Shown here piece after piece: positions 9,515 to 18,511 of a stretch of DNA of 64,000 nt. Within the stretch, counting starts at the first letter, position 1; every line of letters starts with the position of its first letter. The notes under the pieces are model-generated. The model did not search any database, had not been told where the DNA came from, and worked only from the letters and a program-made list of their open reading frames with translations. Made by a program: the position numbers and the translations under genes. This DNA comes from Alcaligenes ammonioxydans (lineage in GTDB: Bacteria; Pseudomonadota; Gammaproteobacteria; Burkholderiales; Burkholderiaceae_B): contig NZ_CP049362.1 of assembly GCF_019343455.1 (NCBI RefSeq), forward strand, positions 1,116,001 to 1,180,000. The letters run 5' to 3'.

Positions 9515-10099
9515 TTACCCCCAGTATTGATTCACGTTGCCGACGCGCAGCCCGACGCCGCCACCAGCCGCGAGGCCGCCACCGCGTGTGGCCGCACTCG
9601 CCGCACCTGCCTTTGTGGCCAGACCATACCCAGCCGCACCAGAAAGTACGCTTGTTGCCGCACTGAGGTATCCGGCTCGGCGGGCATTCTTGCCTGACTG
9701 GCGCAGTGTTTTGGCGGCATAGCGATCCATCACCGCCTGTTGTTCAAAGCCTTGCCCCTGTAGCAGCGCCTGGTAACGCGTCTGCAGGGCATCCATTTCC
9801 AAGTCACGGGCAGACTGCTCTTGTATCGCCATGGCTGTTCCGCTGCCGGACTCAAAGCCGGATTCGGCGACCGAGGCGCGGACATCTGCTTGTTGTTTGG
9901 AGGCGCTACGGCGCTGGGCCAACTCGTTCTGTAGCCCGGCATCGTAGGCTTGGCGGGCTTGGATATCGGACATCTTGGCATTGCGCTCAGCAGCGTTCGC
10001 TTGTTGTCCATAGGCTGCGGCCTGCTGGTTGCCCTGCATGATGGCCCCACCAGCCTGCAGCGCTGTAGAGCCAATGATGGCGGCGGTAAATGGATCCAT
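9515..10099 (-). CDS. Internal virion protein, gp14-like
   Basis: The 194-residue product starts MDPFTAAIIGSTALQAGGAI, a short hydrophobic helix followed by long Gln/Ala-rich helices and a C-terminal Gly/Ala-rich hydrophobic segment. This matches the small ejection proteins (T7 gp14-like) that enter the outer membrane. I chose ATG 10099 rather than an in-frame start 69 bases upstream because AAGGTGA lies just before it and the ATG shares one base with the stop of the preceding gene. Confidence 0.7.
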   Translation of the reverse strand: MDPFTAAIIGSTALQAGGAIMQGNQQAAAYGQQANAAERNAKMSDIQARQAYDAGLQNELAQRRSASKQQADVRASVAESGFESGSGTAMAIQEQSARDLEMDALQTRYQALLQGQGFEQQAVMDRYAAKTLRQSGKNARRAGYLSAATSVLSGAAGYGLATKAGAASAATRGGGLAAGGGVGLRVGNVNQYWG

Positions 10100-10527
10100 T
10101 ACTTCACCTTTGCGTAGAGAAAGCAGTCCCGGCCATCCGGGGTATAAGCGGCCATGAGGCCTTCGCATGTAAAGCCCAGTCGTTCAGCCCAAGCGATTCC
10201 AGCTGTGTGCCGGCTATCAACCGTCATTTCCAGCCGACGCCAGGGCGCAGATTCGACAACGCGAGACACCACCCGATGAATGGTTTTGAACTGACTGAGT
10301 GCTGCATCAGAGAGTAAAGCCCAGGCCATACCGCGCTGAGGGTGCATTTCAACAATCCCCGCGCAGGCTATAGCGGTGCCGCCGTCGTCCAGTGCTGCCC
10401 AGCCCACGCCATTCGCTGATACCAAGGCTTGGGCGTGTTCTGGTGTCACAGTCTGGATGGCATAGGCCTGGGCCTGTTGCAGTTGCACAGACAGCAGGTG
10501 CTCAGAGGTAAGGGTTACGATTTTCAT
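10099..10527 (-). CDS. GNAT-like protein in the virion module (gp13 position)
   Basis: The 142-residue product looks like a GCN5-type acetyltransferase: a beta-strand core with ACAGIVEMHPQRGMAW, a central helix, and a C-terminal HTAGIAWAERLGFTCEG segment typical of the GNAT fold. Many podophages carry such a protein between the tail tubular protein B gene and the internal virion genes, where T7 has gp13. Whether it acetylates anything or is only a structural relative is unknown. It overlaps both neighbours by 1-4 bases. The fold call is by eye. Confidence 0.7.
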   Translation of the reverse strand: MKIVTLTSEHLLSVQLQQAQAYAIQTVTPEHAQALVSANGVGWAALDDGGTAIACAGIVEMHPQRGMAWALLSDAALSQFKTIHRVVSRVVESAPWRRLEMTVDSRHTAGIAWAERLGFTCEGLMAAYTPDGRDCFLYAKVK

Positions 10528-13091
10528 CGGTCGTCACTTGTAGAAACGACCGGCATCAAAGCCAGCAACGTGACCGGCAACGGCTGGTCGTTCGTGTACC
10601 AAATCTTGGCCGAACGCTCGTAACCGCCACGCCATGGAATTGGCTCACTGTCACCGGAGTAAAGAGGCGGCGGATTATTCATGCGCTGGCTGGGCCTACG
10701 GAAGTTCAACGTCTCAAGATTGTCAGGAGACGGGCCGAGGTTGCCGCCCAGGCTGCGGTGCATGCGAACAATGACATTGGTTAAGCGTTTGGTCTTTCCC
10801 TGCGCGGTACCGTTTGTAGCGCCTGCCTCAACTCCCATGGTCGCCATCGCGCACGGCGCTGGAAGCCCAACATGGACAACCTCGCCGGCGTACTGAAGCT
10901 CTATGGCACCATTAGTGACGACACGATCAGGCGAAGCCGCGCCGTCCACTAGCGCCTGCACGGTTTGCCCCTCAAGGTGATCAAGACCTGAAATGACCGT
11001 CACCTCAGGGCCGCGATACGTCAGCCCACAATCGACATAAAAGGCTTCGCTAGGGTTCTCAGTGCTTCCCAGTGGATTGCGCAGGAGTTCCACATACCTG
11101 ACGGTCTGGCCGTTGATCTCGCGCCGTACAATCAGCCACAGATCGCTGCCTTCACCATTGGGGGCGGGCATAGTCTCAATCGACTCCACCCAGCCATTGA
11201 TCATTGGGTGTGGATGCCAGGCATATACGTCACTGCGGCCAGGCTCTTGGTCATATGTGCAGCCAACAAGCACGCCATCAGCTCGGGCTACCCAGATAAT
11301 TGAATCCGGCTCCTGCTGGTAGGTCAGATCAATGGCACCCGCACGTAGCACGTGCTCTGCCAGTTTGGTCGTGTCGTTCGAGGCGTAGTTGTTGGTGTCG
11401 TAGTTGAAGACGTAATCACGCAGCTTTTGACCAGAAGCCTGGACGAACAGCACGCGGCCGCCCACTTCGACCGGAACGATGGCACGCGATCCGTAGGCGG
11501 TACGGCGCTCAGCTCGCACGTTTGCCGGCCCCACGGCTTGGTTTGGTTGAATCGGCCCGATCAGCCACTCGTCGCCGTCGGTACCGATAATGAGCTCGTC
11601 CGACTCAGCAACCCACACTGCTCGGTTAATTTGGCGAGCATTCAACGTCTGAACGATTGCCGAATCGGTTTCGACTTCCCCACCGATTTTGGATGCAAAG
11701 TTTTCAAAGTCACCTGTGACTGACATGGCGACCTTCCGACCACGTACCAGCACCAGGCGCTGCCGCCAGAAGGCTCCGTGCTCAGGCCACCCATCATCTT
11801 GGTTGTAGAGGCTCTTGGCCCATTTATATGTCGCGCCCCCAGCAGGGACTGTTACGACATGCTCAACCTTGGCAATCGAGCCAGGAGAGTATGAAAGTGC
11901 AGGCTGGCTGAGCAAGAGCGTTACTCGGAACGTCGTGGGTGTGACTTGGTGCACCTCATAGGTGCCATCAATTGTTGACATGACCGGGGGCGGACCAGCA
12001 TTCGCCACCACGACTGTTCCGAGCAAGCGCACAGTGTCACCGTTTGACAGGAAGTGTGGGCCATCTGTCGTGAACTCGGCGTAACGCTCAAACATGCTCG
12101 AAACAATCTGGCCAGACGCAATGCGTACCTCCCGAGTGATTATCTCGGAGACAGGGACAAGGTCATTGGGCAGCCGCCGAATGACATCGGCAGTTGCTTG
12201 CGTGCTGCTTTGCACAGAGGTAATCCGAACTTCGCCTGAACTGTCATGTAGATACTCCCACTCCACGCCAATGGGGCCGCGCTGGTCGTCAGGTACATCA
12301 ATGCCGTCCCCATCCCAGGCCTTGCCTTCGGTATGAATCGGAGTGTTGTTTCCCGTGACTGGTTCGTTTCCTTCGCCAACAGCGGTGCATTGATACACAC
12401 GCATATCGACTCGGCGTAGCTCACCAATGTTCACGCGCTGGTATACCGCCCATGGCCTGACTGCAGAGAAGTCCATGGATTCAAGGTAGAAGATATTGCC
12501 CACCATGGATTGCGTGAAAATCCCCCAAGAAGAGGTCAGCGTGACTGTTCCAGTCGTGCCGCTGGCCAAAACAGTGGAAGCTTTCTCAGTGTTCAAGTCT
12601 TGGTACGGCCCGCCTTGAAAGTCCACGTCTTGTAGCTGAAACTGCTCAGACGTGGTGCGCAGCAATTTACGCGGCCGGTGTCGAGGGTGAAACAGGTACA
12701 TCGTGTCAGCAGATTGCACAGCACGCAGAGTAAACAGGCCATTCCCGTCTGTCAGATCCTCGGCAGAGTACGGCGTGGCCACCTCTACCGGCACGCCACC
12801 AGGCGCAAGCAGACCCCGTCCTGTATAGAAACGGATGTAATACGGGCCAATTTCCAGCATGTAGGAGACACGCTCTGACACTTGGAACCGCAGCAGCCAA
12901 GCCCGGCCAGCCTTTACTGGGTTGATGAACTGGGTACCGCCACGGCGCACAAGCGGCCCCTGCACGAGCGGCAGAAAGTTTTGCAGCACGCTGCAGCTAT
13001 TGAAGTACTTGGCCAAGTCGGTGCGGCCACCCATCAACGGGGACATTTCGCCCCCATCGAAGGTTTGCAGGATCGGAGTTTCTTTCGCCAT
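10524..13091 (-). CDS. Tail tubular protein B-like (nozzle) protein
   Basis: This 855-residue, strongly beta-rich protein begins with the conserved segment QTFDGGEMSPLMGGRTDLAK and then a LVRRGGTQFI motif. Both recur in the large nozzle proteins of podophages, which form the distal tail tube with tail tubular protein A. It follows the tail tubular protein A gene, whose stop it touches, and overlaps the GNAT-like gene by 4 bases. The start is the only plausible ATG at the frame's 5' end. Family and position agree; no enzymatic role is expected. Confidence 0.8.
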   Translation of the reverse strand: MAKETPILQTFDGGEMSPLMGGRTDLAKYFNSCSVLQNFLPLVQGPLVRRGGTQFINPVKAGRAWLLRFQVSERVSYMLEIGPYYIRFYTGRGLLAPGGVPVEVATPYSAEDLTDGNGLFTLRAVQSADTMYLFHPRHRPRKLLRTTSEQFQLQDVDFQGGPYQDLNTEKASTVLASGTTGTVTLTSSWGIFTQSMVGNIFYLESMDFSAVRPWAVYQRVNIGELRRVDMRVYQCTAVGEGNEPVTGNNTPIHTEGKAWDGDGIDVPDDQRGPIGVEWEYLHDSSGEVRITSVQSSTQATADVIRRLPNDLVPVSEIITREVRIASGQIVSSMFERYAEFTTDGPHFLSNGDTVRLLGTVVVANAGPPPVMSTIDGTYEVHQVTPTTFRVTLLLSQPALSYSPGSIAKVEHVVTVPAGGATYKWAKSLYNQDDGWPEHGAFWRQRLVLVRGRKVAMSVTGDFENFASKIGGEVETDSAIVQTLNARQINRAVWVAESDELIIGTDGDEWLIGPIQPNQAVGPANVRAERRTAYGSRAIVPVEVGGRVLFVQASGQKLRDYVFNYDTNNYASNDTTKLAEHVLRAGAIDLTYQQEPDSIIWVARADGVLVGCTYDQEPGRSDVYAWHPHPMINGWVESIETMPAPNGEGSDLWLIVRREINGQTVRYVELLRNPLGSTENPSEAFYVDCGLTYRGPEVTVISGLDHLEGQTVQALVDGAASPDRVVTNGAIELQYAGEVVHVGLPAPCAMATMGVEAGATNGTAQGKTKRLTNVIVRMHRSLGGNLGPSPDNLETLNFRRPSQRMNNPPPLYSGDSEPIPWRGGYERSAKIWYTNDQPLPVTLLALMPVVSTSDDR

Positions 13092-13678
13092 CAGTTACGA
13101 GCCTCCAGCCAGGTGTCATCAGAGATGGCCAGTGCGGGGCGCTCGATGGCATTGGCGCGTCGTGCTGCCTGCAGAGCTTGCTCATATTCTGCCCACATGG
13201 CTTGTTTCTTTGTGTTCGATTGCGTCAGTGTCTCGCAAGCTTCGGCTGCAAGGCGGCAGGCCAGCGCTTCGACAAACAGGGCATCAAACAAGGTAGGGTC
13301 ATCGACCCGTTTGATGTACCTGATTCTCAGGGGGCCTGGATGATCAATCAGGATCCTGTTCCCCTCGATGCTGTACCAGCCGCCAACAGTGGGTCGTGGT
13401 GTAGCACGTACATCACTGATCTTGACCAAGCGCAGATAGTCCGAAGGCAACTGAAACTGATGGGTGTAGCCGAAGGCTGGGTGCTCAGATAGAGCGGGCA
13501 ACTCTGCCCGCGCTTTGGCGAAGTGCCAGAGGTTTGCCCGCAGCTCTGCTTCGCACACGATGTCAAACATGGAGTCCATGGTGTTTGACGATTGGGAGTC
13601 ATCATCCAGCGCAATAATGCGCGCTTCACCGAGTTTGGTGAGCGCGCGGTTTGCGATGGCTACTTTGGAAACAGCCAT
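13091..13678 (-). CDS. Tail tubular protein A-like (head-tail adaptor)
   Basis: The 195-residue N-terminus KVAIANRALTKLGEARI, followed by AELRANLWHFAKARAELP, is the hallmark of gp11-type tail tubular proteins. These form the ring joining portal and nozzle. The protein then carries a beta-rich segment with QLPSDYLRLVKI, also typical. It sits between capsid genes and the nozzle gene, as expected in a podovirus morphogenesis operon. Confidence 0.82.
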   Translation of the reverse strand: MAVSKVAIANRALTKLGEARIIALDDDSQSSNTMDSMFDIVCEAELRANLWHFAKARAELPALSEHPAFGYTHQFQLPSDYLRLVKISDVRATPRPTVGGWYSIEGNRILIDHPGPLRIRYIKRVDDPTLFDALFVEALACRLAAEACETLTQSNTKKQAMWAEYEQALQAARRANAIERPALAISDDTWLEARN

Positions 13679-13690
13679 GGCGTTACTCCA

Positions 13691-14008
13691 TCACTGCGAG
13701 TTGGGGGCGGCGGTTCCGTTGTCGCCCTGTGTCGACTGCGACTCGTCCTGGTTCGTCTGGGAGTTCTCTGGCTTGCCCCCAGATTTTGGGGAGGTCTCGT
13801 TTCCCTGGTCACCTTTACTCTTGGCCGTAGACTCTTTCTTGTTGGAAACGAGCTCCATCCATTTCCCAGGTTTGCCATGGAACTCAAACTCTTCACCGGC
13901 TTCGACGATACGCATGACGCGTCGATTAGGGGAGGAGTCTGCGCGTTTGACCGGTTTATATGCATCAGCTGGGATTTGACCACGTTGTTTGGCGATGTAT
14001 CGGGCCAT
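13691..14008 (-). CDS. Small hypothetical virion-module protein
   Basis: The 105-residue product has a short N-terminal folded part (to about residue 55, with an EEFEFHGKPGKWMEL beta segment). A Ser/Gln/Asn/Lys-rich tail with no hydrophobic residues follows and is almost certainly disordered. It lies between the cement protein and tail tubular protein A. I do not recognise a family. Position suggests a capsid or connector accessory protein. Confidence 0.65.
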   Translation of the reverse strand: MARYIAKQRGQIPADAYKPVKRADSSPNRRVMRIVEAGEEFEFHGKPGKWMELVSNKKESTAKSKGDQGNETSPKSGGKPENSQTNQDESQSTQGDNGTAAPNSQ

Positions 14009-14011
14009 GGT

Positions 14012-14458
14012 TTACTCCACGATGTAGCCAGATGCATAGGCGCGATTGGCTTGGGCATCTTTAACAATGAAAGCCGAGAACGAACCTGCCGTCAGTGGCC
14101 CGGTATCGACCGTGTAACGGATTCCTAGGTATCGCTTGTAGTCGCCACCAGGCAAACGAACTCGTACCAACTCTGCACCTGCAGTGATGTTTGCCAGAGC
14201 TTTAGGGCCAGAGTTGTAGTGCACCGTAGGAGAGGACATCCCAGGTGCAGCACTGGACTCCAAGGTAATTGCCACGGTCGCTGCACCTGCCGCAGTAGCT
14301 GCTTTGTCGACTTGCACCACCAGCCATACAGGCTCACCTGCACCGATGTCCTGAACAGGATTTTTACCGGACGGGTTCAGGTCGATCACGTTCGTGGAAA
14401 GGGCCGAGGCTGTGATTGCTTGGCTGTCCGAGAACTCATTGGATTTATCGAGAATCAT
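14012..14458 (-). CDS. Capsid cement protein, Bbp16-like
   Basis: The 148-residue protein starts MILDKSNEFSDSQAITAS and contains a beta-rich core (VWLVVQVDKAATAAG, ELVRVRLPGGDYKRYLGIRY). This pattern is that of the Bbp16-type cement protein that decorates the capsid of Bordetella phage BPP-1. It lies directly after the major capsid gene, as in BPP-1. I use ATG 14458, preceded by TTGGAG, instead of a start 54 bases upstream. The family name is from recognition, not a search. Confidence 0.75.
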   Translation of the reverse strand: MILDKSNEFSDSQAITASALSTNVIDLNPSGKNPVQDIGAGEPVWLVVQVDKAATAAGAATVAITLESSAAPGMSSPTVHYNSGPKALANITAGAELVRVRLPGGDYKRYLGIRYTVDTGPLTAGSFSAFIVKDAQANRAYASGYIVE

Positions 14459-14512
14459 GATGTATTGCTCCAAATTGAGGAAAGAGGGCAGGGGCCCAGA
14501 GGCCCCGGCCAA

Positions 14513-15526
14513 TTACGCCGTGACTCGCGCCTCGGTGTTCAGCAGTTGGTCCACCGTGCGGATGGGAATGCCGAGGAAGTTGGTTTCGAACTGGTCAGCA
14601 GCTTCACGGATGGACAGTGCGTTGTGCGACTTGTTGAGCGCCATCTTGTCCAGAGCTGCGCGTATGGTGCGATTGACGTAGATGCGCGGCTGCACATTGC
14701 CGGACAGGCGCGGCAGGCGGTGCTTAAGATCGATTAGCAGCTCAATCAGTTTCTGATCGGCCATGGTGCCAGTGCCCGAGCTGGCGTCGGAGACGTCCAC
14801 GTTTGCCAGGCGTGCCACATAGCGCCAGTCTTTCACTACCAACCCGCAATCCCACTTGAACAGGTCGCCGTAAGCTCGGTAGCGGTTATTGTTGGTGTCG
14901 AACGCGTCGATCTCACCCAGGTCCTGGTGGACGATGCCGGCCTTGGAGTTCTTCGGATAGATGCCGAAAGCCGTGGTTTTGCCCCAGCCGATCAGGTAAA
15001 TCGAGGTGTTGTCACTGCCGGTGCCACGACCGTCTACCACGTTCTGAGCACTGGACGAATTGCTCGGGTCGGCCAACTCGTTGTATCGAGGTTGCAGGCC
15101 GTAGAATTGCTCGGGGTTGATCGAGGTATCGCCGTAGAGCAAGGCAGTGCAGAAGCCCTGGCCCATCGCTTCGATGTGTGTAGAGGCTTCATCCATGCGG
15201 AACGTGGCCGGGTTGTTCGCCATGCGTACGGAATCCACATCCGGCTCGCTGCGGGATGTGAGTTGCCCAGTGGTGTCATCGACTTGCGCAGTAGTACTCT
15301 TGGACACCGGCACGCCGCCGTACATTTTGCGCCAGGTTGGGGTGGGCAGGCCGGTTCGGATCGTGGTGCGGTTACCGGTCGGCAGGTTACCTTCTACCCA
15401 AGGGATGTCTTGAATGATTTCGTTGGTCTGAGCCAAGAGCTCAGCCACGTCGGCTGTGTCGCCATTCGGATCCAGCCGTTTTGCGACATCGATGATGCTG
15501 AGGGATTGATTTCCAATGGTGGGCAT
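14513..15526 (-). CDS. Major capsid protein (BPP-1-type)
   Basis: The 337-residue protein has the features of the short-tailed phage capsid family: an N-terminal LSIIDVAKRLDPNGD segment, a PTPTWRKMYGGVP loop, a GDTSINPEQFYGLQPRYNEL segment and a C-terminal VNRTIRAALDKMA helix. Its position between scaffold and cement genes supports the call. An HK97-like fold is expected from the family. AGGAGG lies about 6 bases before the ATG at 15526. Confidence 0.85.
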   Translation of the reverse strand: MPTIGNQSLSIIDVAKRLDPNGDTADVAELLAQTNEIIQDIPWVEGNLPTGNRTTIRTGLPTPTWRKMYGGVPVSKSTTAQVDDTTGQLTSRSEPDVDSVRMANNPATFRMDEASTHIEAMGQGFCTALLYGDTSINPEQFYGLQPRYNELADPSNSSSAQNVVDGRGTGSDNTSIYLIGWGKTTAFGIYPKNSKAGIVHQDLGEIDAFDTNNNRYRAYGDLFKWDCGLVVKDWRYVARLANVDVSDASSGTGTMADQKLIELLIDLKHRLPRLSGNVQPRIYVNRTIRAALDKMALNKSHNALSIREAADQFETNFLGIPIRTVDQLLNTEARVTA

Positions 15527-15544
15527 TTCGGCCTCCTTTGATGA

Positions 15545-16285
15545 TTAACGATTCATGCTCGGAAACATCCGAGCGGCTCGGGCGGCTTCAGGATCAGCCG
15601 GAGAGGCTGCGCCGCCACGGTCGCCTCCCTCCGGAGTAAGAGTTCCTTCGCCCAGGTGCTTACCGATTCGGGAGAACAAGCGCAGCGTTTCGGCATCGCC
15701 CAGGGCACTGGAGATTTTCTCGATGGCGTCGGCCTCCACTCCGAAGGTGCGAACAGCGCGGCGGCCCAGCTCGGCATTGGCGTCAAACTGTTGGCCCCAC
15801 TCTTTACGGAGCGTGGCAAGATCGGCCTCGCCCTGTTGCTCACGAGCCAGGTCAGCGGCTTGCTGTTGGGCTGCGGCGTACTCGTTCCACTTGGTAGCCA
15901 GGGCCTGGGCCTGTTCGGCTGGCACACCGGCTTCGTGCATCCATTTGGCTGCTTCGGTCGCAAAGGCAGCGTCCTGGCCTTCGGGTATAGGCAACTGGTA
16001 GGCTTCGGGCGATTCGGGAACAGCCGTTTTGCCTTCCAGATCCTGCAGCGCCTTGGCGGCTTCGCCTGGATCCTTGAAGCCTTTGCCGGAGATAAAGGCT
16101 TTTAGGCCCTCGTCCTGGATGCTGTCGTGCCATGCGGGTTGCGTGCCAGTTTCTTGGCCAGCTGGTGTTGGTGGGGCGGCAGGGGGCGGCGTCTGCTCGC
16201 CACCGGAACCACCTTCTGCACCGCCTTCACCTACTTGTTGACGCAGCAAACGAGCAAAAAGCCCACGTTTATTCAGTACGTTCAT
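15545..16285 (-). CDS. Capsid scaffold protein
   Basis: This 246-residue acidic, helical protein is rich in Ala, Glu and Gln. A Pro/Gly-rich low-complexity segment near residues 25-45 is followed by long coiled-coil-prone helices (about 95-220). Such proteins guide procapsid assembly and are then lost; the gene lies just before the major capsid gene as usual. The ATG at 16285 has GGAG 7 bases upstream and is preferred to a GTG two codons earlier. The first 17 bases overlap the preceding gene. Confidence 0.75.
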   Translation of the reverse strand: MNVLNKRGLFARLLRQQVGEGGAEGGSGGEQTPPPAAPPTPAGQETGTQPAWHDSIQDEGLKAFISGKGFKDPGEAAKALQDLEGKTAVPESPEAYQLPIPEGQDAAFATEAAKWMHEAGVPAEQAQALATKWNEYAAAQQQAADLAREQQGEADLATLRKEWGQQFDANAELGRRAVRTFGVEADAIEKISSALGDAETLRLFSRIGKHLGEGTLTPEGGDRGGAASPADPEAARAARMFPSMNR

Positions 16286-16562
16286 TCTCACGCTCCATGA
16301 TTTGATTGATCTGCTCGTCGGTCATGCGTAAGACCTTGGCAATGTGAAAGAAGGCTTCCCGGCGTCCCTCGGCCAGCATGGTGGCGTGGGTATCAACTGA
16401 GCCGGTAATTCGGGAGGTGGCAACCGATGAACTGCCCACCTTGCAGAACTTGGCTAGGTCGGCCATCACGGTCTCACCATCTCGACCGGAGAACGTGCGG
16501 CGGTAGGCGTTGCGTAGGCCCGTCAACAGGCGCACGCGGCGTGCGATTCGGTCCAGGCTCAT
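16269..16562 (-). CDS. Bbp19-like small phage protein
   Basis: The 97-residue helical protein contains RTFSGRDGETVMADLAKFCK and a C-terminal acidic helix. The block matches the Bbp19-type proteins found between portal and scaffold genes in BPP-1-like phages; their function is not established. It overlaps the portal gene stop by 4 bases (ATGA) and the scaffold start by 17 bases, which indicates coupled translation. Confidence 0.65.
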   Translation of the reverse strand: MSLDRIARRVRLLTGLRNAYRRTFSGRDGETVMADLAKFCKVGSSSVATSRITGSVDTHATMLAEGRREAFFHIAKVLRMTDEQINQIMERENERTE

Positions 16563-18208
16563 ATCTGTGCACTCCCTGCTATTTGTTGAGCTTGTGCAAT
16601 ATCTTTGGCGGCACCAGCAGCCACGGGGGCGGCCTCAAGGATCTGTGCGGCCTGCTCTTGCTGTGCCGCCGCTTCATCCGCTGCTTGCACATCTTCTTCG
16701 TCCACCATGTATTTCTCGGGGACGCTGAATACACGTCCAAGACCGCGGACAATGGCCGGGGAGTTCATGACGCGTGCTGCGTTCGGGTCGGCCTGAATGA
16801 AGGGAGAGGCGGCTTCGGCCCAGCGCAAAACATTTGCGCCTTCTTCGGCGCGCATTGCCTGGTTGAGCGGGCTGTCATATTCAATCTCAATGGCCCCGCC
16901 AATTTCCTCCAGCTCCGGTGGCATAGGAGGCAAGGCACCGGCATTTGAAAGAATGTCGATCTCACGGGTGATCTGTGGCCCCAACTGCTCAGACTGGACA
17001 CGGCCCATGGTGGGGCCCAGCAAGATCCCTTTTTCTTGGGCGCGTTGCAGCACCTCTGTGGCGGTCATCTGGTGGTTGTCGACCAGGATTTGGAAGAGGG
17101 TCACGTAGAACGCTAGGTTGATGGCCTCGCGTTTCTGGTCCGCGTAATTGATACCCATGGGCACGTTCTTGCCCAAATCGAGAGGCTTGATAAGCTGCTC
17201 ACCGCGCTCGTTCAAATACCCGAAGTTCAAAGCGCCAGAGCGCAGATCAAACGACTCAAGGGCACCGTCATCAGCAAGAATCAGTGGTGGGTCAACTGCC
17301 TTCTGGGCCGACTTGATGTTGGTCTTCTCGATACGGTTGAGCATGCGCACATCGGGCAATGCTTCCATCGCAGGAGAGTAGCCATAGGCAGAGTCGTCGG
17401 CAGCGTAGAAGCGACCAATGGCAAGCGGAAACACGCGGTATCCGCTGTGCTCGACAATCTCACTACCAGCATCCAACGCAATCCAGACGGATTGAATCGG
17501 CATGTTCCGGCTACCAACAAGGCCAGATTCACGATCGCGCCGTGGACGAATGGCGTGCAAGAACTCGAACTTGCGCTCCATGTCATTGCGATCAATTGCA
17601 TTGCGGATTGCCAACGGCAGATCTTCTGCCCCCCAGCGTTGAGCGGCCTGCCGGGCGGTTAACGTCCAGGCAATGTGAGCCTTATCCACGACCCCATAGG
17701 CATCCTCGGAGAACCAGAGCCGGTTCAGGCGCAGATTGCGGTACCGGATACCCTGACCAAGAACGTCATCAATCATCAGACCACCGGCACCAAACGAGCC
17801 ATGGCTGATGTAGGACTCACCAGATTGAGACGCGAAGTTCGCCCGCCACTGGTAGCGCTGGGCAAACAGAATATTGGTTACCTGTTCCAGATACTGGCGC
17901 ACGGCAGGAGACTCACGCAGGTTCTCATCAGAGACGGTGAGCTTGTGCCAGCGTTGTGTGCGAGGCGTGATCATCGAGTCCATAGCGGCCGCAAAGTGGC
18001 GCAACGCCAGCATTGGCGTGGAGTCGTAGATTTCTTGAGTGCGCTTTTCGCCAGGATTGATATTGCTGTCCTGCTTAAACTTGCGATAGCGCGGCAGGAC
18101 GGTGGAGATCACCTCGTCCCATTGAGACTCAAAGGACCGACGCGCCTGTTTCATAGCTTCGTGATCAGCCAGAATCTCGCGTACCAGATCGACGTCGGCG
18201 TTCTGCAT
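16559..18208 (-). CDS. Portal (head-tail connector) protein
   Basis: The 549-residue protein matches the T7 gp8-type connector family. The N-terminal helix ends QWDEVISTVLPRY, then comes YDSTPMLALRHFAAAMDSMI, and further on YGYSPAMEALPDVRMLNR. A long C-terminal Ala/Gln/Glu-rich tail follows the crown region. Twelve copies are expected to form the DNA entry channel and nucleate capsid assembly. It overlaps the upstream 69-residue gene by one base. Confidence 0.87.
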   Translation of the reverse strand: MQNADVDLVREILADHEAMKQARRSFESQWDEVISTVLPRYRKFKQDSNINPGEKRTQEIYDSTPMLALRHFAAAMDSMITPRTQRWHKLTVSDENLRESPAVRQYLEQVTNILFAQRYQWRANFASQSGESYISHGSFGAGGLMIDDVLGQGIRYRNLRLNRLWFSEDAYGVVDKAHIAWTLTARQAAQRWGAEDLPLAIRNAIDRNDMERKFEFLHAIRPRRDRESGLVGSRNMPIQSVWIALDAGSEIVEHSGYRVFPLAIGRFYAADDSAYGYSPAMEALPDVRMLNRIEKTNIKSAQKAVDPPLILADDGALESFDLRSGALNFGYLNERGEQLIKPLDLGKNVPMGINYADQKREAINLAFYVTLFQILVDNHQMTATEVLQRAQEKGILLGPTMGRVQSEQLGPQITREIDILSNAGALPPMPPELEEIGGAIEIEYDSPLNQAMRAEEGANVLRWAEAASPFIQADPNAARVMNSPAIVRGLGRVFSVPEKYMVDEEDVQAADEAAAQQEQAAQILEAAPVAAGAAKDIAQAQQIAGSAQI

Positions 18209-18417
18209 TACGAGCCCAGCAGAGTTTTAGTCGCCACAGAGCCGGGCGTGGCAGTAGCGTCACCGGCCAGGACCGTACTTGCAGTCCCACGACGACGGCG
18301 CAGGCGTTCAGCCTCTGCAGAGCCTGCGGCAGCCGCGTCCGTAGTGCTAGGCGGCGCAGCTGGTGCTGGTGGGTCAGGGATCTTTGGAGTGCTGGGTTTA
18401 CTGAAGAAGCTGGACAT
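18208..18417 (-). CDS. Small Pro/Ala-rich protein upstream of portal
   Basis: The 69-residue product starts MSSFFSKPSTPKIPDPPAPA and is rich in Pro, Ala and Thr with an RLRRRRGTAS segment. Short proteins of this composition are common just before the portal gene in podophages and have no assigned role. The terminal base is shared with the portal start. The ATG lies about 20 bases downstream of the shared GC-alternating element at 18432-18469. Confidence 0.6.
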   Translation of the reverse strand: MSSFFSKPSTPKIPDPPAPAAPPSTTDAAAAGSAEAERLRRRRGTASTVLAGDATATPGSVATKTLLGS

Positions 18418-18431
18418 AACGACATCCGTTA

Positions 18432-18469
18432 GGGAAGATGCCGTCAGTTTGTGTGCGCGCGCGCGTAGT
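18432..18469. repeat. GC-alternating element, copy 2, between late gene and moron
   Basis: ATGCCGTC (18438-18445) is followed after 9 bases by GCGCGCGCGCGTAGT (18455-18469), the same blocks as at 1563-1595. The palindrome is imperfect here, but CGTAG and CTACG on the minus strand (about 18463-18476) can still make a small hairpin. As in copy 1, the element separates a leftward late gene from a rightward AT-rich moron. Confidence 0.6.
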
Positions 18470-18511
18470 AATCTACGAGATTTTTAAGGATTAATAAAAA
18501 GGCCTGGAAAT